This document shows positions 20,747 to 31,620 of a DNA stretch of 54,190 nucleotides, piece after piece. How positions within the stretch are numbered: the first letter of the stretch is position 1; every line of letters starts with the position of its first letter. Under the pieces are notes generated by a model, which was given only the letters and a program-made list of their open reading frames with translations, ran no database searches and was not told the DNA's origin. The DNA lies in NCBI GenBank assembly GCA_037447655.1, contig JBBHKE010002972.1, positions 1 through 54,190 of the forward strand. Direction: 5' to 3'. This stretch comes from Zygnema cylindricum (taxonomy: Eukaryota > Streptophyta > Zygnematophyceae > Zygnematales > Zygnemataceae). The position numbers and the translations under genes are program-made.

Positions 20747-20759
20747 ATAAGAGGGGGAT
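20747..20759 (+). other. Polypurine tract of D
   Basis: ATAAGAGGGGGAT directly precedes the TGTTGGG start of the 3' LTR. It is the expected plus-strand priming site of an LTR retrotransposon. Confidence 0.8.
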
Positions 20760-21436
20760 TGTTGGGATATTGTCGTTTTCCCGACATTTCGCGAAGCGTC
20801 ATTCCAACTTGAATTTGTTTGACGCGAACTGTCGCGTCATCATACAAAAGTACGACGTCGTTTCGCGACGGTACTTTTGATGTCCGCGAACGAAACATAC
20901 TATTTCGTTTCGCGTCACTTGTTTATTTCGTGCGCAGGTGTTACATTTTGCGTGCAGGTGTGTTCGTGAAGCGACACGTGTTTAAGTCAACATTTTGGAG
21001 TTTGTCGTTTTGAAGGAAGAAGCGTGTGCGCCTTCCTTCGTCGAACTTTCATTTGAAGAGTGCACAGTCAGCTAGTGACAGACTTCGTCGCTACGCTAAG
21101 TTCTGCTTGTCTTATCTTTGTCTCTTAGTGCAGAGTAGCGAGTATATATAGGCAGCAGTGTACATGTGCAGAGTATCGATAGAATTAATCGAATCTATCA
21201 ATTGTATCTTACATGATTGAATCATAGAGGATTTGATATTGGAGTAAGAGATTATTTAAAAGAGGATAGAGAAGAGAGAGAAGAGAGAAGAGAGATGATG
21301 TACAGAGGCTTCGGCCAAGAACACTTATAAATCTTTTTGGCTGAATATTCCTCTTGTCTTTTATGAGCTTCCGCTGTGTAATGATTTATGTTTTATGAAT
21401 TATTTTAAGAGAAACTCTTTTGCTTAAGATCCTACA
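20760..21436 (+). repeat. 3' LTR of D (677 bp) with TATA box
   Basis: TG...CA ends. It contains TATATATAGG near 21140-21150, a credible promoter TATA, which the 5' LTR lacks. It also contains repeated CGCG-rich words (TTTCGCGAAGCG, GACGTCGTTTCGCGAC). Confidence 0.9.
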
Positions 21437-22005
21437 ATTTCGCACGAAACAAATGAATCGGACATTTGTCTCGACGGTCGACATTTAATGTCGGATTTAA
21501 TCCGACTGCGCATATCATCGAAGATCGCGGAATGGTCACTTTGGCTTACTTGGACGTGGCATGACTTGGCGCCACGTGGAAGGATGACATTCGGTCGCGG
21601 GAATTCTAAGGAATGTACAGACGAGTTCAAAATTGGGACGCGTCCACTCAGTGGCCTTCTCGTACAGAAAGGACATCGGCCGTAGTACCTTTGTGTACTT
21701 TACAATCATATGATTGGTTCGTACTTTAGTAGATAGGGGCTGTGAGAGGGGTTTAGGACTTAGGAAATTTGGTAGGCAGTCACCTCTCTCTAAGAGAGCT
21801 TTGTATAAAATTAGCATTTTTGCCAGCTTATAACTTATAGCCTGGTTGGGCGTTTTCAAAGATTTTTTTTCCTACAAACTCACGGGAGTTTAGGTTGCAT
21901 AAGGATGCAGTCAGGTTGTTTGCTTGTCTGCTTGGGTAGCAGTGGTTGCCATTGGAAGTGGGTTAGTTAATAACTATCTAGAGGCTTCTTGAATTTTGTA
22001 GTCCA

Positions 22006-23376
22006 ATGGAGGACACAGAATTGCAGGTTATGGGCCCACCCTCTAGGGTGCCCACCTTCAATGGATCTGGTTTCATCTATTGGGGAGCCATTATGATAGG
22101 AGCTATGTGCAAAAAATGATACTAGGGTATCATCAGAGGACAAGTGAAACGTCCACCTTCGAGAACTCCACGAGGATTTGGAGGAGTAAGGTTTCTTGCA
22201 GCAACAGTTGCTTTAGCGGAGGAGGCAGATGATGGGGACAGCAGTGTGTCTAAAAAGGGGAAAGAGAAGGAGACACCCCTCAATACCGAGAGCGGCGACC
22301 GTGAAGACCGCGGAAAACGACACTCAAATGTGGGAGGATGTAAACATGGCTGCCAAGAACTTCATTTTGGGGCACCTCACTCAAGCTTTGGCCACCCCTC
22401 ATCTTCACATTTACAAGGCCGAGGAGTTGTGAATGAGTTTGGTGGAGATCTATATAGCTGGAACTATCCAAGAGCTCCAGTTGGCTGAGCAAAAGCTATT
22501 GAGTTACACTTACAAAGGAGGAAAGATGTTAGATTACTGTAATGATCTTTCTTGTTTGTATATGAAGATGGAAAGTGTCGGGTGGACAGGTACAATGAAA
22601 ATGAAAGTCAACACTCTTATCATGAAGCTACCAAATGAGTACGAGAACATAGTGTACCGAGTATAGGAAATGCCTGATAGTTTATGGAAATAGAACACAC
22701 TGGTCCGGATGATACTTGTGCAGGAAAACACAATGGAGATTAGTAGAGGAGGAAAGAGCATTCAAGCTCTAGCAGCAGGAGGGGACCGATGGGGGAAAGA
22801 CCTGAAGAAACCGTACAAAGGGGAAAAAGATCACTCTAGAGGACCGAGGCCCCCAAAGGGTCTTTATCATTTTTGCAAAAAGTCAGGACACTTCATTGCA
22901 TATTGTGTCAAGCTATCGGAGCTAAGGCTCTAAGAGAACTGTGGAGGGAGTTCTTTTTGAGGGAAAAAAAGGCACTTGTGGTCAAAAAAACGACAGGAGA
23001 AACCGAAGACGAGTCCTCAGAGGAAGATGGGGAGCTTCTTCTTGACGAGAGTCAGAAGGAGAAGGAGATCCCTCGAAGACAAATGTGCCCTTAGAGCAAT
23101 TCGGGAAGCGCCACAGGAACGATGGATCATTGACTCAGGTGCATCCATGCATATGTGTCTTGATAAGGACCTCTTCACTAAGCTAAGAAAGATCCCTACT
23201 GTAGAGATAGAGTATGGGGATGGGAGATTGGTTACCACAGATCTAGTGGGGTCAGTAGATCTGAAAGTCTTAGTGGAGGGTAAGACTTCTATACTTACAT
23301 TCTCACATGTACTCTACATTATTCAGCTGAGTAAAAATCTTGTCTCTACGTTAATGTTAGATGACAAGGAGTTTGA
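22006..23376 (+). pseudogene. Copia gag-protease of E, broken
   Basis: Gag starts at ATG 22006, inside the LTR, reads MEDTELQVMGPPSRVPTFNG and meets a TGA at 22117. Further pieces in shifting frames follow: AAKNFILGHLTQALATPH near 22350, GTIQELQLAEQKLLSYTY near 22450, and KMKVNTLIMKLPNEYENIV near 22610. The zinc knuckle region reads YHFCKKSGHFIAYC, with the first Cys replaced by Tyr. Protease, near 23120-23370, keeps WIIDSGASMHMC. X1 carries a parallel but different set of breaks (35869-37598), so both copies decayed independently. The frame is cut at 23376 by F1. Confidence 0.82.
22026..22037 (+). other. Primer-binding site of E (half-tRNA type)
   Basis: GGTTATGGGCCC follows the LTR end TTGCA without a gap. 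It is the exact complement of GGGCCCATAACC in the anticodon stem-loop of eukaryotic initiator tRNA-Met. Drosophila copia is known to prime from this internal tRNA region after tRNA cleavage. The site also lies inside the gag frame (codons Gln-Val-Met-Gly-Pro). Confidence 0.85.
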
Positions 23377-24716
23377 TGTTGAAATTGAAAGCTTTAGTTC
23401 TCAGTAGATGAGGCTATAAGGAGGAAGTTAAGGGTGAAAAGAGCAGCTGCTAGAGCTGCGATGTCAAAATAGTGCAGCATGGCAGCATAGCAGTACACGC
23501 TCCATAGTGTATTCATACTGCGCTGCGATGTTGAACTTGCGCAGCGTAGCAACATAGCATTACATGATGCATATTTTTATAGGTGCACAAAACTAAATTT
23601 TCAGGGGAGTGTTGTTTTGAAAAGTTTGTTTCGTGCGTACGCGACGGTTCGTGCGCTATGGAATTTAATGTGGAGGTTCGAATGAATTCATGGATTGGGG
23701 GGCGAACGAATGGATATAACTTAAGTGATGTAAAAGACTCACTGAGTGGCATGTACAAGCATTGACAAATGGACAACGGATCGCGAAGCGATCCGATAAA
23801 GAATAAACAAAATATTAAAACACGCACCGCCGGTATAATGCAGTTGCGACGCAGACAGGACAACGCAACTGCGGTAATTTTGAATGAATATGCGCCGCCG
23901 GTACGAAGCTGCTGTGACGATAACGAGTCAACGCAGCTGCGGTTATCTTGATATAATCCGCACGGACAAAGCAGCTGACGCAGCTGCGGATAATGTAACT
24001 AGTATAGATTTGAGTAATGATATTTGTTTAGTGGTTACTTAGTGGTAGCTTGGTTTTTGACGTACAAAGATTGTGGAGATGTCGGTGTAAATTTTATGTA
24101 CAACATAGGTTTGTCTTTTTGCTAATTAGTCATTAGTGTAAATTTGTTCGGTCTGACATACCTCGAACTATTCGCTTATACTTACAATAGTTTAGGTAGA
24201 TGGTAGATACCGTACGGCTGAATTGCCTCCGTATATTCAGTAGTGAACTCTCTGAGAAAAACTTGTAGGACTTAGGATATTTTGAGTATCATAGTCAAGT
24301 TTATCAAAGCAATGGCAAACTGATTTTTGCATCTTTGACCTGTTGGTGTGATATCTTTGTTTGGTTCTTTCATGTGAAACTTTGTGGAGTTATTCTATGA
24401 TAAAGAATCTATATTTGTGTGAAGTTTCATTTTATTCCAATATCTCTGTAAGATTCTGTGAGTAGTCAAAGTGGTTAGTTTGTGAAGTTGTCAACTGTGT
24501 CTGTGAAACTCTCGAGCTATTATCTTCTACATGCCTTTGAGGATTTAGCTGTTACTTTGGGAGAATACAGTGTTTATGGTATACTGCTTATTGGTGCAGT
24601 TTGAGGTGATTCTGTTAATAGTGGAGTAATCTGTACTGTCTGAAATATAGTTGTTTGAGTGGTAGTCTGTAGGGCTTCTGAGTGTAGTCCATGGCTGAAA
24701 TGGCCAAAGGACAACA
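23377..24716 (+). mobile_element. F1: rearranged F-family insertion in E
   Basis: A perfect 5-bp duplication TTTGA flanks it (23372-23376, 24717-24721). It starts TGTTGAAATTGAAAGCTTTAG, an LTR-like start resembling the H LTR. About 200 bp later comes a polypurine tract TCAGGGGAG (23601-23609) and a full F LTR (23610-24716) ending GGACAACA. So only an LTR beginning, a scrap of 3' internal DNA and the 3' LTR remain. I infer an internally deleted copy. The LTR carries ATGGCTGAAATGGCC at 24691, just inside its end. Confidence 0.8.
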
Positions 24717-24721
24717 TTTGA

Positions 24722-27705
24722 TACCTTCACCAGAAAATGAGTCTTTACAGCTAAGTATGGGGATGAAGTTTACTTCACGGCAGATAAGGGTAGCCAAGGA
24801 ATGTTTAGGCTTAACCTGAGTAGTGAAAAGAAGTATGCTTACTATGTTGGTGTTCCTAAGTTGATGATTTGGCATAAGCGGTTGGGGCATGTGCATTTTG
24901 ATAGGTTGAGGGAAATGAAAAGGTTAGGGGTAGTAGAAGGCATTCAATTTGGGGATAATGAAATGATGGATGATTATATAGATTGTGCTCAAGGATAGGC
25001 TCACATACTTCCCTTTCCCAAAGCAGCCACATATAGAGGTGAAAAAGTACTAAATCTGGTCCACACAGATATATCTGGGGACCACCAAAAGTACCTTCGG
25101 TTGGAGGAAAGAGGTTTATGTTGACAATAACTGGTGACTGGTCTAGATACTTTAGAGTGTATTTCCTAAAAACAAAGTCTGAAACATCAACTTACTTCAA
25201 AGAATATAAAGCTTAGAGTGAGAAGTTCCATAAAACCCCCATTAAGAGAATAAGGAGTGATAATGGGGGGGAATATACCTCTAACCAGTTTGAGGAATAT
25301 CTGAGAGATAAGGGAGTGCAGCACCAGAAAATTGTACCATATGACCCAGAAAAAAATGGGGTAGCTGAGAGGTTGAATCGAACACTAGGAGATAGTGCAT
25401 GCAGTATGTTGGCCGTCGAGAAAATAGGAAAGAGATTTTGGGCAGAGGCAATGAACTCTGCCAACTACATTAAGAATAGAGTCCTTACCTCAGCTGTAAA
25501 GCGAGTGACACCTTATGAGAGATGGGTTGGAAGGAAATTAGATATCTCACACTTTAAAGTGTTCGGTAGCCAAGTTTACAGTCTTGACAAGGATACGAAA
25601 AACTAGAAGCTAGATGCTAAAGGAAAACCTGGATACTTTGTGGGATATAATGAGAATGTTAACGGGTATAAAGTGTATGACTTAGCAAAGAAAGATTTCA
25701 TTTTGGTCAAACACCTAGTTGTCATGGATGAAGGGAAGTCATTTGACCCTTTCTAATATACAAAGAAAATAAGAATCAGATTTGAGTCCGAAAATGAGGA
25801 GAACTCGGTCGTTTCCGAAAGGGGTATGAATGAAACCGTGATTGCAGACTCAGGGGAGATCCGAGATACAGGAGACTCACCGGAAAACCTCACATACTCG
25901 TATGGACTTCGAGGAGATAGAACAAGTGGTACCAGAACCGTCTTTCATGGACAGGGGAGCCGATGAGATAGTGAGGAGAAATCCAAGACTTCCATCCATT
26001 CCAGCTTCGGAGTTTGAGGGAGGGAGAAAGAGAAGCAAAAAGATACAAGAAAAACAGCCCGCTCATAAGGTAACTAAGCTATCTCACCCAGATGAGCCTC
26101 AGTCTTACTCGGAGGCAGTGAATAGTCCTTAGAAAGAAAGATGGATTAGAGTCATAAATGATGAGATGGCCTCCATCATGGAAGCAAATACTTGGGAACT
26201 AGTGGATTGTCCTCCAGACGGAAAACCTATTGGGTGTAAATAGGTATTTAAACTAAAAATGAACCCATATTATACCATTGAGAGATATAAGGCTCGATTG
26301 GTAGCGAAGAGGTTCACCCAAAAGGAGGGGATTGACAATGAGGAGACCTTTGCTCCAGTTGTTCGATTCCCATCAGTAAGGATTCTCCTTAGGCTGGCAA
26401 CAACAGAACACATGGAAATACACTAGATAGATATTAAGACCACTTTTCTTAATGGTGAGTTAGGGAATAAATTTTTATCAGGCAACCCGAGGGGTTCGTG
26501 GAGGAACGAGAAGAGAGCAAAATCTGCAGGCTCATAAAGTTCTTGTATAGACTAAAGCAGGCTCCCCGACAGTGGAATAATAAACTAGATGAGTTTCTCA
26601 CCGGTTTGGGATATACCAGGATTTGCTTTGACCATTTTATCTATATGTTTCAAGATGAAAATGGTGTCATTTTTATTGCAATTTAAGTGGATGATCTGCT
26701 TCTGTTGAGTAATCTTTGGAAAAAATCGTTAAGTTAAAGAAATATCTTAGAAGTAGATTTGATATGAACGATTTGAGGGAGGCATGAAATTTTTTGGGGA
26801 TTCAAATGGAAAGAGATAGGGCGAAGAAGATTATCAAACTTACTCACAAAGAAGCAATAGGTAATATGTTTGGAAAAATACGTAATATGTTTGAGAAATT
26901 CCGGATGGAAAATGCTAACAGTTGTACCACTCCCATGGACTTGAAAAAAATAAGTGATGGGAGTGTAGAACCAGGAGTGATGATCTTAGATGATCACATG
27001 AGTCCAGATGAGAGAGAGTTTATGAAGTCTATTCTTTATAGACAGGTCGTAGGAAGTTTAATATATTTTATGAATTGTACCAGGCCGGACATAGCAGCAG
27101 CAGTTGGAGTACACAAAAGGAGTCTTAATGATCCTAGGAAGAGAGACAGGGAGGCAACCAAGAGAGTCATGAGATATCTGGTGGGAACCAGAGAGTTATG
27201 GTTGCATTTGGGAGGGGAGCACACTAACATCACTACTTGGAGTGATGCTAGTTATGGGGACGCACCTATGACAAAATACACTTCTGGGTATGTGTTGTAT
27301 GTTGGGGAAAGAGCTTGCTGTTGGAGCAGTAAGCAACAAAAGGTGGATGCTCAATCTACTATGGAGGTTGAGAACATGGCCTCTTGTTCTGCTGTGAAAG
27401 AGTTTATGTGGGTCAAGTCCTTGTTGCAAGAATCGGGGTATATGAAGGAGGGAGTGCATGAAGTGTTTTGTGATAATCAAGCTGCCATTGCAATTGCAGC
27501 TAATCCAAAACATCATTTTAAGGCTAAACATATGGACATAAGATTAAGTTTTGTAAGAGAAAAGGTTGAGAATAAGATTGTGAATCTTGTAAATAGATAT
27601 GATGAGGAAATGGTAGTTGATATGATGACAAAACTGGTGCCATCTCCCAAGTTAAAATATTGCACAGAAAAGTGTGGGTTAAAACTGAAGTTAAAGTTAG
27701 ACTAG
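24722..27705 (+). pseudogene. Copia integrase-RT-RNase H of E, broken
   Basis: It resumes in the protease-integrase junction (DEVYFTADKGSQGMFRL) after F1. The integrase zinc region has WHKRLGHVHFD, but the Cys pair is damaged (YIDC). The core shows RSDNGGEY near 25255 and NGVAERLNRT near 25360. The reverse transcriptase part has many stops. The active-site motif reads stop-VDD near 26685, with a TAA where YVDD has Tyr. From 26794 a 303-residue frame covers the end of RT and RNase H (RPDIAAAVG, TWSDASYGD, SMEVENMAS-like, CDNQAAIAIA) to TAG at 27703. A short duplication GNMF-GK-IRNMF lies near 26860. The enzyme is dead. Confidence 0.86.
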
Positions 27706-27843
27706 AAAATAAGGGGAGTGTTGAAATTATTAGATTTATCTGGTATTTTCTAGGTCTAAATAGTTAAGTATAAAAAGGAAAAGAAAAAGGCGGACAGCCT
27801 GCCTCCACCTCCTCTCTCTACCCACCATACTTGTTGTAATCAC

Positions 27844-29112
27844 AGTTGTTTTTAAAACCTAGTTTCGTGCTTACGCCACATTTTGTGCGCACGCGACATT
27901 TGTGCGTATGTTATTACCGTAAGTAATGTGGTTGTACAAATGGAGGTTCAAATGGATTTGTGGATTGGGAGAGTAAAATGTATGAGTAAAATTAAAGGGG
28001 CGTGATGTAGTAATTCAGTGGCGTGGAATGCGTTAAGAAATGGACGGCAGATTGCGACGGGATCCGACGTAAAATATTCGAAGAGATTGAAATGGTACGT
28101 CGCACGTCCGAAACATAATGTGACAGGTGGCATTTATGAAAAAGGACGCGACGATACAAAGAATCTTATTTTACAAGAGTACTTAAAATTGGTAGGCGTA
28201 ATTTATGGCGAAGTACGTAATTGCGGTACGGACAAATTTGGATGGTTTGACGTTGTTTCGTCAAGTGGAATTTGGGATCACGTGGTGCGACATCGAGGGT
28301 GCCGAACAAGAGCGACGGACGGCGAAAAAAGGCCGCCGGTATTTTTCAAGTAGTGGTGACGCGAAATCGCGTCAATCACACAATATCTATTTTTGGACGG
28401 CTCGGATTGTTTTACGAGATTCGTGGAGTCTTGTTGACCTACACGCAATGACTCAGCATACGATTTTGTTGTCGGTGCAAATATTTGGTTAAACATTGTT
28501 TTGTCTTTTTGTGAATTAGTTATTAGTATACTTTTACTCTTTTTGACATACCTTGAAGTATTCGGTATATTAACATTAGTTGAGGTAGCTGGTAGATAGC
28601 GTACGGCTAGTATGCCTCCGTACGTTCAGTAGTGAGCTCTAGTTTATATTTGTAAGACTTAGTCATTTTAAGACATAGGAACTTTTCTATACAAAAAACT
28701 GTTTATGGACATTTTTGGTAATTTTATCTGAGGATTGCTCTCAAATCTGTTAGTAGAATTATCTGAAATTATGTATGTGTGTTCCTCTTTGAAATTTTAA
28801 TGTTGTCACAGATTTGCAGGCCTATTTTGTGCCTGGTCTGTGTTTTAATTCATTGTGAAGTTAGTCTATTTTATCAAAGTTCTGGCAGACTGTTTTTCTG
28901 CATATTTGACTAGATGATGTGACCACCCTGTTTATTATATTTATCTGAAACTTTGTGAGGTTATTCTATAGTCTAGATAATATTTGTAAATGTAGTTTCA
29001 GCTTGTTTTGTTATTTATTTAGAATTCTGTTTTGATTCAAAGTAGGCTGTTTTTGGGTAGTCTGTGGTGCTTCCGAGGGTGAATCCATGGCTAGAAATGG
29101 CTAGGGGCAACA
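27844..29112 (+). mobile_element. F2: solo F-family LTR (1269 bp)
   Basis: It begins AGTTGTTTTTAAAACC (first base changed from the usual T) and ends GGGGCAACA. The flanks are ATCAC (27839-27843) and GTCAC (29113-29117), a duplication with one mismatch. The 5' LTR of E shows the uninterrupted sequence at about 15154-15168. No internal sequence is present, so it is a solo LTR formed by LTR-LTR recombination. One open frame inside (28018-28353) has no recognisable product. Confidence 0.87.
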
Positions 29113-29655
29113 GTCACTGAGGGATAGAGAGGGTGGTTGAGACATGGCTCTCCTTGATCAGCACGCAGAACTAAAGAGTGACTTAAGTCACTCTCAACAA
29201 AAGTTTGAGTCCGGCAGGAATCAAACTTCCGACCGGCAGAGCACGGCATAGCCTTTAGCTCTAACCAGTCTGTCGTAGAAGTCTGTTAGGAGATATAGGG
29301 TTCGATATGTATTTAAACTTTTGTATGGTACTGAAATCAATTAACTGGAATTTGAACGAATGAACATAGAACTTGTTAAAATTTAGTGCGGACGTCATTT
29401 CGCACAAAACAAATAAATCGGACATTTGTTTCGACGGTCGACATTTAATGTCGGATTTAATCCGACGGCACATATCATTGTCGAAATCGCAAAGTGGTCA
29501 CTTTGGCTTTTATGGACGTGGCATGATTTGGCTCAACGTGGAAGGATGACAATCGGTCGCGGGAATTCGAACGAATGTACGGACGAGTTGAAAAGTGACA
29601 CGCGTCCACTCAGTGGCCTTGTCGTACACATGCCATACAGAAAAGACATCTGCCG

Positions 29656-30419
29656 TGTTGTCTTTTTGGAAAGCTTTCAGTCTCAGAGCAACGCAGCTAC
29701 TTTAGAGACAAAGCAGCGCAGCTGCTATACAGACAGAGCAGCGCAGCTGCTATACAACAGAGCAGCGCAGCTGCTATACAGCAGCGCAGCTGCTATACAG
29801 CAGAGCAGCTGCTATACAGCAGAGCAGCTGCTATACAGCAGAGCAGCGCAGCAGCAGAGCAGCGCAGCAGCGAAGCTGCAACACAGACAGGACAAGGCAA
29901 CCACGATTATATTTGATATGGTCCGTACGGACAACGCAACGTCTGATATTCTTAATGTGATTCTGTACAGGATAGAGCAACTGCGATAGATACGATTCTA
30001 GTCAACTTAGTGGGAACTCAGTGGTAGCTCAGTGGTAGCTTAGTATTAGCTTGGCAGTTTGACGTACCTCTCAGGTACACTGGTATTGCCGGTACAACAC
30101 AAGTATAAGACTTAGGACTCATAACATATAATGTATCCAGACTTCCAAGTAGTAAAACTGCAGACAGTTTTTGGGAAACTTCTGAGTATTATATCATGAG
30201 TGTCGTCGGGTCAATTATGGTATAAATTTGGGAGTTATCAGTGTTTATTCTACTCTATATTCTGATAGAGTTTTGTGAGGTTTGAATGCTTGTATAAGAA
30301 GTGGTGAGCACTTAAAAACACCTGTTTGGTAGAATTCTTGATAGCTTCTGAGAGTGTATCATGTCTACTTCTACTACTACTGCTGCTCCTCCACCTGCAC
30401 CGGTGGTTGTAGAACAACA
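29656..30419 (+). repeat. 5' LTR of H1 (764 bp), includes gag start
   Basis: TG...CA ends, followed at once by the primer site. It contains a CAGCTGC minisatellite (29690-29885), a short AGTGGTAGCTC repeat near 30005-30050, and, in its last 59 bases, the gag ATG (30361) plus codons for about 19 residues (MSTSTTTAAPPPAPVVVEQ). Confidence 0.92.
29690..29885. repeat. CAGCTGC minisatellite in H1 LTR
   Basis: About eight imperfect units of roughly 16-22 bp built on GCGCAGCTGCTATACAG with AGAGCAGC spacers. Each carries the palindrome CAGCTG. The same array is in the 3' LTR (34780-34970), with variants in the solo LTR (44896-45080) and in H3 (52900-53100). Open frames through it are repeats of Gln/Ala/Ser and are not genes. 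Confidence 0.9.
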
Positions 30420-31620
30420 GGTTATGGGCCTGTCATCAAGAATTCCTATCTTTTCCGGGGATAAGTATGTTTACTGGGCGGATATGGTGACAACACATTT
30501 TGAAAATGTAAATCTTTTGGATGTACTGGATGGTTCGCTGCATGAATCTGATCCGTCATGGTCTAAGAAAAATACGCAGGCTCGGTCTATTTTGAAATTT
30601 TGTATATGTGAAGACTTAGCTATGTCTCGGATAAAAATGAAAAAGGCAATTGATATCGGGAAATCCATTAAAAAAGATTATGAAAAAGCTAATGTTCAGG
30701 AAGAGCTTCTATTGGCTGGAAAAATTTGGGACTATAAGTACACTGGCGGTACAATGGCTGAATATTCTAACAAATTTCGAATTCTTGTAGATGCACATGC
30801 TTGTGCCGGTGGGGTGTTTCCTCGGTTTCAACAGGCAGCGTTGCTCATGCGGGGTCTCCCTCGTAGTATGAAAGGAGCATCTGACATGCTCAAACAGAAA
30901 GATAAGGCTAGCTGGACTTTACAGTTAGCCATTAATATTTTACTAGAGGAGGAAGCTACGTCTAACATTCTCAATGTTGAGCAAGTAGAGGCTTTTAATT
31001 CAGAATTTGGGAAGAAAGTTCAATTTAATCAGCAACGTAATCAGTTTACCCAGCTCAGACAGTTTAATCAGGGTGGAAATAGACAATCAAACAATGCATG
31101 TTTTTATTGTAGTGAGAGAGGTCATGGATACAAATTATGTCCTAAACTTAAACAAGCTAACGATACAGGTTTATACAGGCCAGGATGGCAACAAAGTCAG
31201 TTTTACAAAAGCTTCACGAGGCCTACACCTCGTGGAAATGCACTGTTTTCAGCTTCTTCATCACTCCAAGACGAGACTGTGACATTTTCTGATGAGGACA
31301 CGGATCTATTCGCTATGGCGGTAGCAATGGAAGGCGCAAAGGATCCTGGATGGATTATGGATACAGGAGCGTTAGCCCATATGTGTTAGAACAAGGCCAT
31401 TTTCAAAAATCTGAAAGCCACGCCGGAGAAAAATATTTATTATGCCTGTGGAATGAGTCTCCAAACTCGTGCAATGGGTGATGTGTCATTGCTAGTTGAT
31501 GTGGATGGCAAAGCAATTGAAAGGACTCTTCATAATGTCTTATTTGTGCCTGACTTAAAGAAAAATTTGTTTTCTACATCGTTAGTAGAGAGTAAAGGCT
31601 TTGAGGTTAGTTTGAAAACG
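30361..31620 (+). pseudogene. Copia gag-protease of H1, one stop
   Basis: A 342-residue frame from ATG 30361 covers gag. It has an N-terminal Ala/Pro/Thr-rich segment, a UBN2-like core (YTGGTMAEYSNKFRILVDA, LLMRGLPRSMKG), a Gln/Asn-rich stretch near 31010-31090, and a zinc knuckle CFYCSERGHGYKLC (about 31099-31140). Protease begins GWIMDTGALAHMC near 31350, with its aspartate triad intact, and meets TAG at 31387-31389. The same frame then continues (VLFVPDLKKNLFSTSLVE) to a frame change near 31620. The gag start is inside the LTR. Gag looks intact, so particles could in principle form if it were expressed; I infer this only from the open frame. Confidence 0.88.
30420..30430 (+). other. Primer-binding site of H1 (half-tRNA type)
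   Basis: GGTTATGGGCC directly follows the LTR end ACAACA. Eleven bases are complementary to the initiator tRNA-Met anticodon arm, and the twelfth differs. It encodes Val-Met-Gly in the gag frame, as in E. Confidence 0.83.

Larger units (their letters stand above)
15442..21436 (+). mobile_element. Ty1/copia element D (5995 bp)
   Basis: LTRs begin TGTTGGGATATTGTCG and end AAGATCCTACA. The flanks are ATTTA (15437-15441) and ATTTC (21437-21441), a 5-bp duplication with one mismatch. The uninterrupted target is visible in the 3' LTR of E at about 29391-29405 (GACGTCATTTCGCAC). Internal order is gag with two zinc knuckles, protease, integrase, reverse transcriptase and RNase H. D differs from E, X1 and H in LTR, primer site and Gag, so it is a separate copia lineage. 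Confidence 0.92.
15033..22025 (+). repeat. 5' LTR of E, interrupted by D
   Basis: Two parts, 15033-15441 and 21437-22025, about 1.0 kb together. They align with the 3' LTR parts at 27719-27843, 29113-29655 and 35522-35868. The LTR ends TTGCA at 22025, immediately before the primer site. It contains the gag ATG at 22006 and G-box motifs (GCCACGTGG near 21574). Confidence 0.9.

Noticed and set aside
29690-29990. Open frames rich in Gln, Ala, Ser, Cys and Tyr over the H LTR (also 34678-35080)
   Set aside because: They are repeats of the CAGCTGC minisatellite read in several frames at once. No conserved start or domain.
29690-30050. CRISPR-like array of short repeats
   Set aside because: Units are imperfect and variable in length, without unique spacers, and lie inside a eukaryotic LTR.
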